Shown here: positions 1 to 9,031 of the stretch, in pieces | How the letters are laid out: every line of letters begins with the position of its first letter | Position numbering within the stretch: the stretch's first letter is position 1 | Source: Bradyrhizobium lablabi | GTDB taxonomy: Bacteria > Pseudomonadota > Alphaproteobacteria > Rhizobiales > Xanthobacteraceae | Reading direction: 5' to 3' | Length of the DNA: 64,000 nucleotides | Assembly (NCBI RefSeq): GCF_018131005.1 | Contig: NZ_JAFCJK010000005.1 | Coordinates: 62,001 to 126,000, forward strand | Made by a program: the position numbers and the translations under genes | Notes under the pieces: generated by a model | Databases searched by the model: none | What the model was told of the DNA's origin: nothing | The model's input: only the letters and a program-made list of their open reading frames with translations

Positions 1-30
1 ACACTAAGGGCTGCGGCTACTCTACGCGCA

Positions 31-861
31 TCAGGTTCCGGAATCGTCGACCTTCCACTCGTGCTGGAACACGTGTCCGTCGGTGTCCTTGGCTTCGGCG
101 CGGAAACGCTTGGCGCCATTTGAAACATAGGTGATGCGGATATTGGGATCCTCCGAAATGGAGATCCCGCCCTCCATCGCGAGCACCGGGCTATCGTCCT
201 GCCACAAACGCAGTTCATTGACGAAGAATGCCGGGATGTAGAGCTGGGTGACCTGGTTCATCTGCAGGCCGGAGTTGTTCGGATGGCCGATCATGATCTG
301 GGCCTCGCGCGTGGCGCTTGCGGGTCCCTGGCCGGTCCTCGCGAACTGCCGATAACGCATCTGGCCGAGACGCGCTTTTGCTTCCTCGGCGTTCTTGGCC
401 GCCGGCGCCGAGCAGCCGCCGGACGCCTTCACGTAGATCTTCGTCATGTAGAGCTTGCCGTCGCTGAGTTCGGCGACCGCGTGCACGTTGGTGTAGCTGT
501 TGACGCGGACCCGCGTCGAAATCTCGGTCACGTTGGAATCCGGACCAAGCGTGAACTTCGCCGCCATCGGAGCCGGATTTTGGTCGATCACGAGCGTAAT
601 GGTTCGCACGTGGCGGCTATCGCCGGGCGAAAGCCTGGTGCGCAATGTCACCGGGACGATCGCAGCGTCCTCGGCACGCGACGGCATTTCGATGCCGATC
701 ACATCGCTGCCGTCGTTCATCTGACGGTCGTTGAAGATATCCTGGACGAGCCCGGGCCATGGATCATAGGCGTCGGTACTCGCCGCGGGCGCAAGGTGAA
801 CGCCCAGCGCGATCGTGAGAAGGCCGGCGATGCAGAGCAGGCGGAGGCGATAGCGGGCCAT
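31..861 (-). CDS. SoxYZ-like carrier protein of quinoprotein dehydrogenase systems
   Basis: A 276-residue exported protein. It has a signal peptide (about residues 1-27, ending in an APAAS-type site), a SoxY-like beta-sandwich half, a linker with a single cysteine in a GGC motif (Cys150), then a SoxZ-like half. SoxY normally carries its swinging-arm cysteine at the C-terminus. Here it lies between the halves, as in the fused SoxYZ-like carriers found next to PQQ dehydrogenases. The role is unproven; a periplasmic carrier for a reactive intermediate is the usual guess. It lies 46 bases downstream of the metallohydrolase on the same strand, probably in one operon. Confidence 0.85.
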   Translation of the reverse strand: MARYRLRLLCIAGLLTIALGVHLAPAASTDAYDPWPGLVQDIFNDRQMNDGSDVIGIEMPSRAEDAAIVPVTLRTRLSPGDSRHVRTITLVIDQNPAPMAAKFTLGPDSNVTEISTRVRVNSYTNVHAVAELSDGKLYMTKIYVKASGGCSAPAAKNAEEAKARLGQMRYRQFARTGQGPASATREAQIMIGHPNNSGLQMNQVTQLYIPAFFVNELRLWQDDSPVLAMEGGISISEDPNIRITYVSNGAKRFRAEAKDTDGHVFQHEWKVDDSGT

Positions 862-907
862 GTTCGAATATCCTAAAAGGCACCTTCACAATAGGTTATC
901 GCGGCAT

Positions 908-1834
908 CTATTCCCATTCAATTTCCGAGAATGCTGCAGTTGCGTTGCGCGCATTGTAGTCGTCGAATAATTGCCAACGTGATCGCTCCGAGACTGCCGC
1001 ACGTTCGGCCGCGACCGCGATCGGCTGACCGTCCGCAATCAGCGCGCGGACGTCTGCGGCGAGGGTGCCGAGATAACGCCGTTCGTCGCCAATGGCGGCG
1101 GGCCAGCCGCTCACGGGTCCGTGACCGGGAACCACGCGCAGCGCCGGAATGGCAGCGATTTCGTCAAGTGCGCGCAGCCACCCGCGGATGCTGCCGTCGA
1201 CGACCGGAATGTGGCCGAGGAACACGAGGTCGCCTGCGAAGAGCGTCTTCGTCGGCTCATCAAATACAGTAAGGTCGCAGTCGCTGTGCGCGGTCGGCCA
1301 GGCGCGCAGCAGCAGGGTCCGGCCGCCGAGATCGATAGTGAGCCTGTCCTCGACCAGCAATCCTGGCGGCGTCATGCGTACCTCATTGATCAGTTCGTCA
1401 CCCATACTGCGACGAAAACCATCGAGATAGAACTGTCCGCGGGTAGCGAACGCGCGCGGCAGGTTCTTGTGGCCGACAAGGGTGATCCCATCACCCGCAA
1501 ACGCCGCATTGCCGAAGCTATGGTCAGGATGGGCGTGGGTATTGATTACGTAGCGGATCGGCTTTCCGGTGCGGCTGCGGATGGCTGCGAGCAATTGCCT
1601 GCCTTCGCGGACGCTGCCGCCGGTGTCGATCACCGCAACGGAGCTATCGCCGACGACGAATCCGACATTGGCAATCGCGCCATCATTCTCGCGGGTCATC
1701 AGCGCGACGTCGCCGATGTGCACGAATATTCCGGGGGCGACTTCGCTCACAGGCAATTCCCGCTCTTGCGCCCGCGCTATGGTCGATGCCACGAGCATCA
1801 GGAGTAGTGCGACCGCCGGACCACCAGGAGCCAT
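908..1834 (-). CDS. Exported zinc metallohydrolase of the quinoprotein relay type
   Basis: A 308-residue metallo-beta-lactamase-fold protein with an N-terminal signal peptide (about residues 1-22). The zinc motif T-H-A-H-P-D-H is at residues 99-105 (His100, His102, Asp104, His105), and a later PGHGP motif supplies another ligand. It resembles the SoxH-related hydrolases that accompany PQQ-dependent alcohol dehydrogenases, where a partner SoxYZ-like carrier is usual; that carrier gene follows directly. Substrate unknown; hydrolysis of a thioester on the carrier is inference. It is divergent from xoxJ across about 165 bases that must hold both promoters. Confidence 0.88.
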   Translation of the reverse strand: MAPGGPAVALLLMLVASTIARAQERELPVSEVAPGIFVHIGDVALMTRENDGAIANVGFVVGDSSVAVIDTGGSVREGRQLLAAIRSRTGKPIRYVINTHAHPDHSFGNAAFAGDGITLVGHKNLPRAFATRGQFYLDGFRRSMGDELINEVRMTPPGLLVEDRLTIDLGGRTLLLRAWPTAHSDCDLTVFDEPTKTLFAGDLVFLGHIPVVDGSIRGWLRALDEIAAIPALRVVPGHGPVSGWPAAIGDERRYLGTLAADVRALIADGQPIAVAAERAAVSERSRWQLFDDYNARNATAAFSEIEWE

Positions 1835-2000
1835 GTTTCTGCCTCAGTTTCAGCGCGACAGGACGCTCAATTGCGTCACGCCCGGGTTGCGCCGCAGCAA
1901 GCAACGCGCGCCCGCGGTGCGGATTATCCTGTTGCACGGCATGGCCTGCTGAGCAATCTATGGATGGCGGCCACCATCCTATCCAGAGGAGACCTGCGCG

Positions 2001-2882
2001 ATGAGAAGTGTCGGACACCGTCTCAGGCTGCTTGCACTTGCCGGTGTTGCCGTCTGTCTCGTCGGCCGCGATATCGCGCAGGCCCAGATGAATGACAGCG
2101 GCGATCTCTCGATCGAATTGGTCGATCCCAAGGTGTTGCGCATCTGCGCCGACCCACGCAACCTGCCGTTCTCCAACGACAAGGGCGAGGGTTTCGAGAA
2201 CAAGATCGGCGAGCTTTTCGCCGAGAAGCTGCAGAAGAAGCTCGACTACATGTATTTTCCGCAGGCGACCGGCTTCGTGCGGGTGACGCTCGGGTCGCAT
2301 CGTTGCGATGTCATCATGGGCTTTCCGCAAGGTGACGATCTCGCGCAGGGGACCAATCCCTATTACCGCACGGCTTATGCACTGATCACCAAGCAGGGCA
2401 GTGACCTTGACGAGGTGACGACGCTGGAAGACGAGCGACTAAAGGGCAAGCACATCGGCATCGTCGCAGGCACGCCGCCCGCGACCAACATGGCAGCCAA
2501 CGGGTTGATGGGGAATGCAAAGCCCTATCCGCTGATGATCGATACCCGCTACGATTCGTCTGCCGAGGCGATGGTCAACGATCTTGCCAAGGGCGAGATC
2601 GACGCCGGCATCCTGTGGGGTCCGATGGCGGGCTTTTACGCCAAGAAGGCCAATCCCCCATTGCATGTCACGCCGCTGGTCAAGGAGACGAGGGGACCAA
2701 AGCTCGTCTATCGCATCGGGATGGGCGTGCGGCCGGCTGACCAGAACTGGAAACGGCAGCTCAACCACCTGATTCAGGAGAACCAAACATCGATCAACAA
2801 GATCCTGCTGGACTTCGGGGTTCCCCTGCTGGACGAGAACGACCAGCTGATCAGGGCGGAGGCCGTGACTAAATCGCCATGA
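2001..2882 (+). CDS. xoxJ: XoxJ-type periplasmic solute-binding protein
   Basis: A 293-residue family-3 solute-binding fold with a signal peptide (about residues 1-29, cut after AQA). It belongs to the quinoprotein-dehydrogenase-associated binding proteins (MoxJ/XoxJ), which are needed for methanol dehydrogenase activity and are thought to help activate the enzyme rather than import a solute. No transporter partner of the amino-acid type is adjacent. The start has a GAGGAG-type ribosome site 9 bases upstream. The stop overlaps the next start as ATGA, so the two genes are translationally coupled. Confidence 0.85.
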   Translation: MRSVGHRLRLLALAGVAVCLVGRDIAQAQMNDSGDLSIELVDPKVLRICADPRNLPFSNDKGEGFENKIGELFAEKLQKKLDYMYFPQATGFVRVTLGSHRCDVIMGFPQGDDLAQGTNPYYRTAYALITKQGSDLDEVTTLEDERLKGKHIGIVAGTPPATNMAANGLMGNAKPYPLMIDTRYDSSAEAMVNDLAKGEIDAGILWGPMAGFYAKKANPPLHVTPLVKETRGPKLVYRIGMGVRPADQNWKRQLNHLIQENQTSINKILLDFGVPLLDENDQLIRAEAVTKSP

Positions 2883-3442
2883 AGCGGCGGCTTGCAAACG
2901 CCCTTGCCGTCGCGCTCATCATTGCCGATCCGGTTTGTGCGCAAGACAGGCCAGAGGAGCCCGCCGGGTACCGCACCGACAACTACCGCACGCCGGTACC
3001 GGCCACGTTGGCGGGCGCGCGCGTGTTGACGACCGAGGACGCCGAAGCGATTTGGCACGCGAAGTCCGGCGTCTTCATCGACGTGCTGCCGCGCGCGCCA
3101 AAACCGCCCAATTTACCGAAGGGAACCGTCTGGCGCGACAAGCCGCGGTTGAATATCCCTGACAGCGTCTGGCTGCCTGACACCGGCTACGGCAAGCTTG
3201 CTGTCGCTACGGAGGATTATTTCCGACAGGGGCTCGCTCGCGCATCGCATGGTAACCCTGCGACATTGCTCGTGATCTATTGCCAGGAGGATTGCTGGAT
3301 GTCCTGGAATGCCGCCAAGCGTGCGCTGTCCTATGGTTACCGCAATGTCGCGTGGTATCCGGACGGAACTGATGGGTGGGAGCGCGCCAATCTCCCGCTT
3401 GCGGACGCGCAACCGGAGCCGCGCCTGGGCGAGGAGAAATGA
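2879..3442 (+). CDS. PQQ-dependent catabolism-associated CXXCW-type protein (rhodanese-like)
   Basis: A 187-residue exported protein with a short signal peptide (about residues 1-21). The C-terminal half carries the diagnostic motif Y-C-Q-E-D-C-W-M-S-W-N, followed by GYRNVAWYPDGTDGW, a rhodanese-like loop. The family is named for its Cys-Cys-Trp signature; here the two cysteines are three residues apart. It is found only beside PQQ alcohol dehydrogenases and its biochemical role is not established. It is coupled to xoxJ by a 4-base overlap. Confidence 0.85.
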   Translation: MKRRLANALAVALIIADPVCAQDRPEEPAGYRTDNYRTPVPATLAGARVLTTEDAEAIWHAKSGVFIDVLPRAPKPPNLPKGTVWRDKPRLNIPDSVWLPDTGYGKLAVATEDYFRQGLARASHGNPATLLVIYCQEDCWMSWNAAKRALSYGYRNVAWYPDGTDGWERANLPLADAQPEPRLGEEK

Positions 3443-3470
3443 CCTGCACACCTGCGCGGGACGTGTGCCG

Positions 3471-3770
3471 CTACGGCTTTTCCTTTTGAAGCTTATCGAT
3501 CGTCTTGCCGCCGCTGCCTTCGGTGGTCGAGAAGCTCACCTTGTCGCCGGCGTGAATCGGTTCGAGCATCGCCCCATTGGTCACCTTGAACTCCTGTATC
3601 ACGCCACCTGTTGCGCCCACCGTGCCGCCCTGAGGCTGCTGGATGGCGATTGTTCCGTTCAATCGGTCAATCTTGGTAACCATTCCCGACGTGGATTGCT
3701 GGGCTAAGGCCGCTGACGTGACCAAGCCGACTGACAAAAGGCCGGTCAGTGCGATCTTTGCTGCTCTCAT
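3471..3770 (-). CDS. CusF-like small exported copper-binding-type protein
   Basis: A 99-residue protein with a clear signal peptide (about residues 1-23, ending in ALA) followed by a small beta-barrel of the CusF/copper-binding type (segments GMVTKIDRLNGTIAI and IHAGDKVSF). The start at 3770 is preceded by GGAGG at ideal spacing, so I prefer it to the longer frame upstream. The usual CusF metal ligands are not obvious, so metal binding is uncertain. It is the last gene of the minus-strand ABC/beta-propeller operon, about 170 bases after its neighbour. Confidence 0.65.
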   Translation of the reverse strand: MRAAKIALTGLLSVGLVTSAALAQQSTSGMVTKIDRLNGTIAIQQPQGGTVGATGGVIQEFKVTNGAMLEPIHAGDKVSFSTTEGSGGKTIDKLQKEKP

Positions 3771-3943
3771 CGAGGCCTCCCAATTTCCGAGATACAGTGG
3801 GACGAAACAGGCGGCAGGCGCGTTTGGTTCCGCCTGCGCGCCGTGAACGGCACACAGGTCCGTGATGCGGTCGCATGATGCGATTCGCGCGAACCGGCGT
3901 CCGCCTGGTACATAGACCGCGTCGGCGTCCATTTGCCGCAGGG

Positions 3944-4567
3944 TCACTCCAATTCCTGCTGGATCGTGCGGCCGAGCGCGAACAGGCGCTGGTCGATCGC
4001 AGTCGGAACGTCGCAGACAAATTTGACCACACGCCGGCGGTCCTCGAAGATCCGCGTTTCCCAGACCAGTTGATTGCCGAGCTCGTCGATCTTGGGCTGG
4101 TCGGGGGGCGTGGCGCCCTGCAAAGCCTGCAGCTCCAGCGTATCGGAGCGGATCTTTTCCACGGCATTGCGCTGCTTGCGCATGACTCGCTCGAGCCCGT
4201 TCATGACCGACGCGCGTTGTGCGTTCAGGGTATCGAACAGGCCGGCGAAGAGCAGCCTTCCGGCTGTGGCCTTGTCGGCCGCGCTCGACAGGAACTCCGT
4301 GATTTCCTTCTGTGCTTCCTCAAGCGGGATGCGGCGTGCCGACAGCCTGGTCACGAGTGCGTTGATCTTCGGATCGTCCTTCCATTTGCTCCCGGCGTCG
4401 TCGAGCGGCGGTCCGGCCCAGACTTGAGCGAGCGAGATTTCAGGCACCTTGGCCTGCGCACACGGCCAGTCCGGATAGCGCGGGTCGGCAGCGAGCGCCG
4501 TCCGGTTTGACAGTGCGACAGCGAACAGCGCGCTGATTGTGATCCGCCATACCATTTGCGACTTCAT
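3944..4567 (-). CDS. Exported helical protein of unknown function in the PQQ-associated ABC operon
   Basis: A 207-residue protein with a signal peptide (about residues 1-26, ending TALA|A). The mature part starts with a P-x-W-P-C segment. A long, charged, heptad-like helical region follows (residues about 60-180), and a lone cysteine lies in KFVCDVP near the end. I recognise no named domain. The start overlaps the permease stop as ATGA, which ties it to the ABC transporter. It may be a periplasmic partner of that transporter; this is inference. Confidence 0.7.
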   Translation of the reverse strand: MKSQMVWRITISALFAVALSNRTALAADPRYPDWPCAQAKVPEISLAQVWAGPPLDDAGSKWKDDPKINALVTRLSARRIPLEEAQKEITEFLSSAADKATAGRLLFAGLFDTLNAQRASVMNGLERVMRKQRNAVEKIRSDTLELQALQGATPPDQPKIDELGNQLVWETRIFEDRRRVVKFVCDVPTAIDQRLFALGRTIQQELE

Positions 4568-5412
4568 GCCTCGCCTCCGCCGGGCCCGCGGCGCACCAGT
4601 CCGCGCGATGGATCGTAAGCATAGATCGCGCCGATCATGAAGATCGCCGTGCAGCCGCCGACCACCGCGAACGAAACCCAGTTCATCTGTCCGTAGAGCG
4701 CAAAGCGTATCAGCTCGACCGCGTGCGTGAACGGATTGAACAGGCAGACATAATACAGCAGCGGACTGCCTTCCCGCACGCGCCACAGCGGATAGAGCGC
4801 CGAAGAAGCAAAAAACATCGGAAAGATCACAAAGTTCATCACGCCGGCGAAATTCTCGAGCTGTTTGATGCCGGACGAGATCAGCATGCCCAGTGCGCCG
4901 AGCATCAGGCCAGACAGGATCAACGCCGGCAGTACCGTGAGATAGCCGATCGTCGGCGGTGCGATGTCCCAGAACCAGGCGATCAGCAGGAACGCATAGA
5001 CCTGCAGCAGTGAGACCGCAGTGCCCGCGAGCAGCTTGCAGAACAGAAGGTAGCCGCGGGGCAGCGGGCTCACCAGCAGGGTGCGCATGTTGCCCATCTC
5101 GCGGTCATAGACCATCGAGAGCGAGGACTGCATGCCATTGAAGAGCTGGATCATCGCCATCAGGCCGGGCGCGATATAGACCTCGTAGAGGATATAGGTC
5201 TCGTAGGGCGGGATAATCGAGATGCCGAGCACCTGACGGAAGCCGGCGGCGAAGATGAACAGCCAGACCAGCGGCCGCACCAGCGCCGAGACGAAGCGCT
5301 CGCGCTGATGCAGGAAGCGCAGCGCCTCGCGCCACACGATGCCGTTCAGGCAAGTGATGTATTCCGAGAGCGAGAAGCCGCTTCGCGCAGGCGTAACGGT
5401 CGTGCTGGTCAT
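4564..5412 (-). CDS. ABC transporter permease, PQQ-dependent alcohol catabolism type
   Basis: A 282-residue ABC-2 type permease with about six membrane segments (for example LLFCKLLAGTAVSLLQVYAF and the FVIFPMFFASSALYPLW region). It matches the permease of the ABC system that accompanies PQQ alcohol oxidation clusters. The start at 5412 overlaps the ATPase stop (ATGA). The same frame stays open far upstream, but that stretch is the ATPase gene read out of frame. It probably exports or repairs something in the envelope with the ATPase; the substrate is unknown. Confidence 0.88.
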   Translation of the reverse strand: MTSTTVTPARSGFSLSEYITCLNGIVWREALRFLHQRERFVSALVRPLVWLFIFAAGFRQVLGISIIPPYETYILYEVYIAPGLMAMIQLFNGMQSSLSMVYDREMGNMRTLLVSPLPRGYLLFCKLLAGTAVSLLQVYAFLLIAWFWDIAPPTIGYLTVLPALILSGLMLGALGMLISSGIKQLENFAGVMNFVIFPMFFASSALYPLWRVREGSPLLYYVCLFNPFTHAVELIRFALYGQMNWVSFAVVGGCTAIFMIGAIYAYDPSRGLVRRGPGGGEA

Positions 5413-6230
5413 GACGCCGGCCTCCCCGAAACCGCCGCGGCGCCGGTCAGTCGCATGAATGCGGTGTTGACGTCCTGCGCGCCGGCATCGGCGACGACCC
5501 GCGAGACCTGGCCGTGCGCCAGCACTTTGCCTTGGTGCAGAACCACAAGGTCGTCGTTCGGCATGATCTCGTCGAACAGATGCGTGGCCCAGAGCACGCC
5601 GATGCCCTGTTCGGTGACGAGCTGCCGCACGTGATCGAGAATGTCGGCGCGCGCCTTGACGTCGAGTCCGACGGTCGCCTCGTCGAGCAGCAGGAGCCGC
5701 GGCCGATGCAGTAGCGCGCGGGCAATTTCCACCCGCCGCATCTGGCCGCCAGAGAGGTCGCGCACCTTGCTGCCGGCGCGGTCGGTGAGGCCGATGCGGG
5801 CCAACACTTCGCCGCTGCGCAGGCGCGCCTCGCGTCGCGAGATGCCGTGCAGCGCGGCGTGGTAAAGCAGGTTCTGCGTCAGCGACAGATCGAGGTCGAG
5901 CGTGCGCGGCTGGAACACCACGCCAAGCAGCCGCAGCGCCTCGCCCGGAGCGCGGCTGATGTCGTGACCGAAGATGCTGATTCGGCCGCTCTGGATGCCG
6001 AACAGCCGCGTCACCAGCGAGAACAGCGTGCTCTTGCCCGCGCCGTTGAGACCGAGCAGCGCGGTGAAACTGGCCGGCGCGACGGTGAAGCTGACGTCGT
6101 CGAGGGCACGCCGCGGACCATACGAATGGCTGATCTTTCCGACGGACAGCGCCGGCCGCACGGCAGCGCTTTGCCGGGGATCGGCGTCCGGCGCAGGCTG
6201 GCTGGCGATGTGCGCGTCGGTTGCGGTCAT
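5409..6230 (-). CDS. ABC transporter ATPase, PQQ-dependent alcohol catabolism type
   Basis: A 273-residue ABC ATPase. The Walker A motif GLNGAGKST is at residues 60-68, the Q-loop is in VVFQPRTLDLDLS, the signature is LSGGQMRRVEIARAL, Walker B is LLLLDEA and the switch histidine is in WATHLFDE. I chose the start at 6230 because it overlaps the beta-propeller stop as ATGA; an in-frame ATG lies 8 codons earlier at 6254. The gene is coupled on both sides to operon partners. It should energise the adjacent ABC-2 permease. Confidence 0.9.
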   Translation of the reverse strand: MTATDAHIASQPAPDADPRQSAAVRPALSVGKISHSYGPRRALDDVSFTVAPASFTALLGLNGAGKSTLFSLVTRLFGIQSGRISIFGHDISRAPGEALRLLGVVFQPRTLDLDLSLTQNLLYHAALHGISRREARLRSGEVLARIGLTDRAGSKVRDLSGGQMRRVEIARALLHRPRLLLLDEATVGLDVKARADILDHVRQLVTEQGIGVLWATHLFDEIMPNDDLVVLHQGKVLAHGQVSRVVADAGAQDVNTAFMRLTGAAAVSGRPAS

Positions 6231-7198
6231 GGCTTTGCGATCGTGATGCCCCATGGCAATTCACCGACCTGGATGGTCTTGATCACCTTCTGCGCGGCAA
6301 CATCGATCACCGAAACGTCGTTCGAGACGCCGTTGGTGACCAGCAGATATTTCTCATCCGGGGTGAAGTCCATGTGCCAGACCCGCTGGCCGACCAGGAG
6401 GTACTTCGTGACCTTGTGGCTCGCGCCATCGACCACCGCGATGCGGTTGGCGGGACCGAGCGCAATGAACGCGGTCTTGCCGTCCTTGGTCATGCCGATG
6501 CCGACCGGCTGGATCGCCTCGCGGCGCAGGCCGGGAATATCGAAGGTGATCTTACCGGTGACCTCGCGCTTGACCGGATCGATGATCGACACCGTGCCCC
6601 CGATCTCCGAGGATACCCACAATTCGGAGCCATCGCGCTTGAATTCGGCAAAGCGCGGCCGCGCATCGACCAGAACGTTCGCCACGATCTGGCGCGTCGC
6701 CGTGTCGATGAAATGCGCCATGTTGGTGGTCTCGGAGGTATTGATCAGCATCTTGCCATCCGGGCTGATAGTCATGCCCTCGGGTTCGACACCGACCTGG
6801 ATGTCGCCTATCCGGGCGCGTTTCTCGAGATCGATCACTGTGACCGTATTGTCGTTCTCGTTGGCGACATACATGATCTTGCCGGCGGCATCCTGGGCGA
6901 ACAATTCGGGGTCGGGACCGGAGGGCAGGGTGTCGACGATCTGCTGGGTCTTGGCGTCGATCACCTGGATCGTGTCATCGTCGCCGACCGCGACCATTAC
7001 GAACTTGCCGTCGCGCGTGAACTCGATTCCGCGCGGCCGTTGCCCGACCTTGATCGTCCTTGTCACGGTCCAGCTGTCGGTGTCGATCACCGAGACCGTG
7101 TTGCTCTTCTCGTTGGAAACATAGGCAATGAAGGCGGACGCCGGCGTAATGGCGGCAAGCCATGCGGACACTCCGGTTAGCAGACAGCGGCGCCACAT
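6227..7198 (-). CDS. Exported YVTN beta-propeller protein, PQQ-catabolism associated
   Basis: A 323-residue protein with a signal peptide (about residues 1-22) and six to seven repeats of the YVTN type (for example AYVSNEKSNTVSVID, MYVANENDNTVTVID, YLLVTNGVSNDVSVID). It should form a seven-bladed periplasmic propeller. The family occurs with PQQ alcohol oxidation clusters and its molecular role is not known; a scaffold or redox-partner role is plausible. It lies 14 bases after the solute-binding protein gene and overlaps the ATPase start, in the middle of the minus-strand operon. Confidence 0.88.
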   Translation of the reverse strand: MWRRCLLTGVSAWLAAITPASAFIAYVSNEKSNTVSVIDTDSWTVTRTIKVGQRPRGIEFTRDGKFVMVAVGDDDTIQVIDAKTQQIVDTLPSGPDPELFAQDAAGKIMYVANENDNTVTVIDLEKRARIGDIQVGVEPEGMTISPDGKMLINTSETTNMAHFIDTATRQIVANVLVDARPRFAEFKRDGSELWVSSEIGGTVSIIDPVKREVTGKITFDIPGLRREAIQPVGIGMTKDGKTAFIALGPANRIAVVDGASHKVTKYLLVGQRVWHMDFTPDEKYLLVTNGVSNDVSVIDVAAQKVIKTIQVGELPWGITIAKP

Positions 7199-7212
7199 GC
7201 GTTAACTCTCCC

Positions 7213-8394
7213 TCACTGCAGCTTGCATTTCGTCTCGGGCCGGTCAACACCGAGCGTGTCGAGCTCGGAGACTTGGTGCAAGAATCCTTCCTGCGGCGAC
7301 ACCGAGACGACCATGCGCCCATCGACCAGAAGGATCGGTTGACGAAGCTGCAGATTCCAATCCCGCAACGTCAACCGTGTGCCCTTGAAGGCGGCGACGG
7401 AAAAGTCCGCTCCCTTGAGAAAGGCAAACACCTTCTTCGGGTCGCCTGAATTGGTGCGCGACGTCGCTTCGCCGATCATACGCGCCGCCGTCCATGCCTG
7501 CATGTCCAGCGCGGTCATGCGCCGCGAATTGAGCTTCATGAATCGGTTCTGCATCTGCACGGCGCCCCATTGATCCTGCGCCGCATCCCAGCTCGTCGGC
7601 ACCAGACCGGCCGAGCCAGCCACCGGCCGCGGATCCCACGTGCGATAGGGCAGATACGCTGCGAACACATCGCTCTCGTCGGCGGCGACCAGAACGTCAT
7701 AGGCCGGGGCCTGCTGCGTGAACACCGGTATCTGGCGCTGGATCAGCGTCACGCCGCTATCAGTGCGTCGCGCGCCGCCGGTGTCCTCAAAGGTCCGTTC
7801 CTGAACGATCTTGGCGCCGAAGCGCGTTGCGGCGCGCCGCAGCGCGTCGGCGTAAAGCTTGTCCCGATCGTGCGATCCGACCACCAGCAGCCAGCGCTTC
7901 CATTGCTTCCAGACCAGATATTGCGCGAGTGCATCGGCCAGCATCGTGCGGGTCGGTGCAACGTGAAGGACGTTGGCACGGCAGTCCTGCTCGCGTAGCC
8001 GGTCGTCAATTGCGCCTGCATTCAGCAGCACGGTGCCGCGGTCACGCAGCGCGTCGGCGGCCCTGAGCAGCGCATCAGCAGGCAGGTCGGCGATGATATA
8101 GTCGTTTCGGCCGGCGAGTTCGGTGGCGGCCTTGGCGACATCCTCGCCGTCCTTCAGGCGAACCTCCTCCAGCGTGAAATGCTGGTTGAGGAATTTGCCC
8201 GTCGTATTGTTGTCCTCAATTGCAAGACGCGCACCTGCGACGCCATCATTGTCGGCCGGCTGCTCGACCAGGGACAGTTTCGACTTGACGCCCGAGTGAC
8301 CGAGATAGCCGACATGGATCTCGGCTGGATCAGCCGCCAGCGCCTGGGTCGCAACCATGCTGAGCGCAATCGTGCCGACCAGCCATCGGAACAT
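7213..8394 (-). CDS. ABC transporter substrate-binding protein, PQQ-dependent alcohol dehydrogenase system
   Basis: A 393-residue periplasmic binding protein of the type-1 (branched-chain amino acid/family 6) fold, with a signal peptide ending in ALA at about residue 20. The start at 8394 has an excellent ribosome site (GGGAGGAGCT); the frame stays open for 70 codons upstream but without one. This family is fixed to the PQQ ABC gene set and is the first gene of the six-gene minus-strand operon (8394 to 3471). Its ligand is unknown. Its partner permease is ABC-2 type, which is not the usual type for this binding fold. Confidence 0.85.
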   Translation of the reverse strand: MFRWLVGTIALSMVATQALAADPAEIHVGYLGHSGVKSKLSLVEQPADNDGVAGARLAIEDNNTTGKFLNQHFTLEEVRLKDGEDVAKAATELAGRNDYIIADLPADALLRAADALRDRGTVLLNAGAIDDRLREQDCRANVLHVAPTRTMLADALAQYLVWKQWKRWLLVVGSHDRDKLYADALRRAATRFGAKIVQERTFEDTGGARRTDSGVTLIQRQIPVFTQQAPAYDVLVAADESDVFAAYLPYRTWDPRPVAGSAGLVPTSWDAAQDQWGAVQMQNRFMKLNSRRMTALDMQAWTAARMIGEATSRTNSGDPKKVFAFLKGADFSVAAFKGTRLTLRDWNLQLRQPILLVDGRMVVSVSPQEGFLHQVSELDTLGVDRPETKCKLQ

Positions 8395-8503
8395 AGCTCC
8401 TCCCGTCAGTCCTCTTCTTATGTTGCAAGATGACTGAATTGTCTTAGCTTGCAACCCGGCTTTTCGTCGTTGCGCGGTTGCAAATCTCAAGCGGTTCACG
8501 ATC

Positions 8504-9016
8504 ATGAGAGTACTGTTGGTCTGTGCTTTGCTAACAATGGGCTTGGTGCCGGTGCGTGCCGAGCCACCCAAGCTTGCGGTATTCGATTTCGAGATGATCG
8601 ACACCAGCCTTCAGGGCGAGGTGAACGGGAAGCGTGCGGACGAGCAGGCGCGGCTCGGGCGGGCCGGCGAGCAGGTGCGCCAGGAACTGGCGGCATCCGG
8701 CAAGTTCCACGTTGTCGATATTGCCCCCGTCAATGCTGCCGCACACGGCAGCAATCTTCAGGCCTGCGGCGGATGCGACGTGAAGCTTGCGGACCAACTC
8801 GGCGCCGATCTTGCGATTACGGGTGTGGTGCAGAAGGTTTCGAACCTCATCCTCAACGTCAATCTCTATTTGCGCGACGTCCATACCGGGAAATTGCTCG
8901 CGGCGATGAGCACCGACATGCGTGGCAATACCGATGAATCATGGTCACGTGCCACCGGCTACCTCCTGCGCAATCGGCTGCTCGCGCCGAATTATGGTGT
9001 GCCGCAGCCCCAATAA
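8504..9016 (+). CDS. Exported protein of unknown function (DUF3280/DUF2380-like)
   Basis: A 170-residue exported protein with a signal peptide (about residues 1-19). The body, with KLAVFDFEMIDTS, CGGCDVKLADQLGADLAITGVV and LNLYLRDVHTGKLL-type segments, resembles the lipoprotein-like CsgG/TolB-N-type periplasmic domain described as DUF2380/DUF3280. Similar genes recur in alphaproteobacterial PQQ dehydrogenase loci; this is recollection, not a search. Two cysteines lie in CGGC. It is divergent from the ABC operon (109 bases) and converges on fghA. Function unknown. Confidence 0.75.
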   Translation: MRVLLVCALLTMGLVPVRAEPPKLAVFDFEMIDTSLQGEVNGKRADEQARLGRAGEQVRQELAASGKFHVVDIAPVNAAAHGSNLQACGGCDVKLADQLGADLAITGVVQKVSNLILNVNLYLRDVHTGKLLAAMSTDMRGNTDESWSRATGYLLRNRLLAPNYGVPQPQ

Positions 9017-9031
9017 TACGACAAGACGAGA

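Noticed and set aside
5413..6264. An apparent N-terminal extension of the ABC permease making a 566-residue protein.
   Set aside because: The extra part is the ATPase gene read in another frame; the ATGA overlap at 5409-5412 fixes the real start.
5847..7124. A 425-codon open frame on the plus strand opposite the ATPase and beta-propeller genes.
   Set aside because: It is an antisense shadow of two well-supported genes and has no recognisable protein features.
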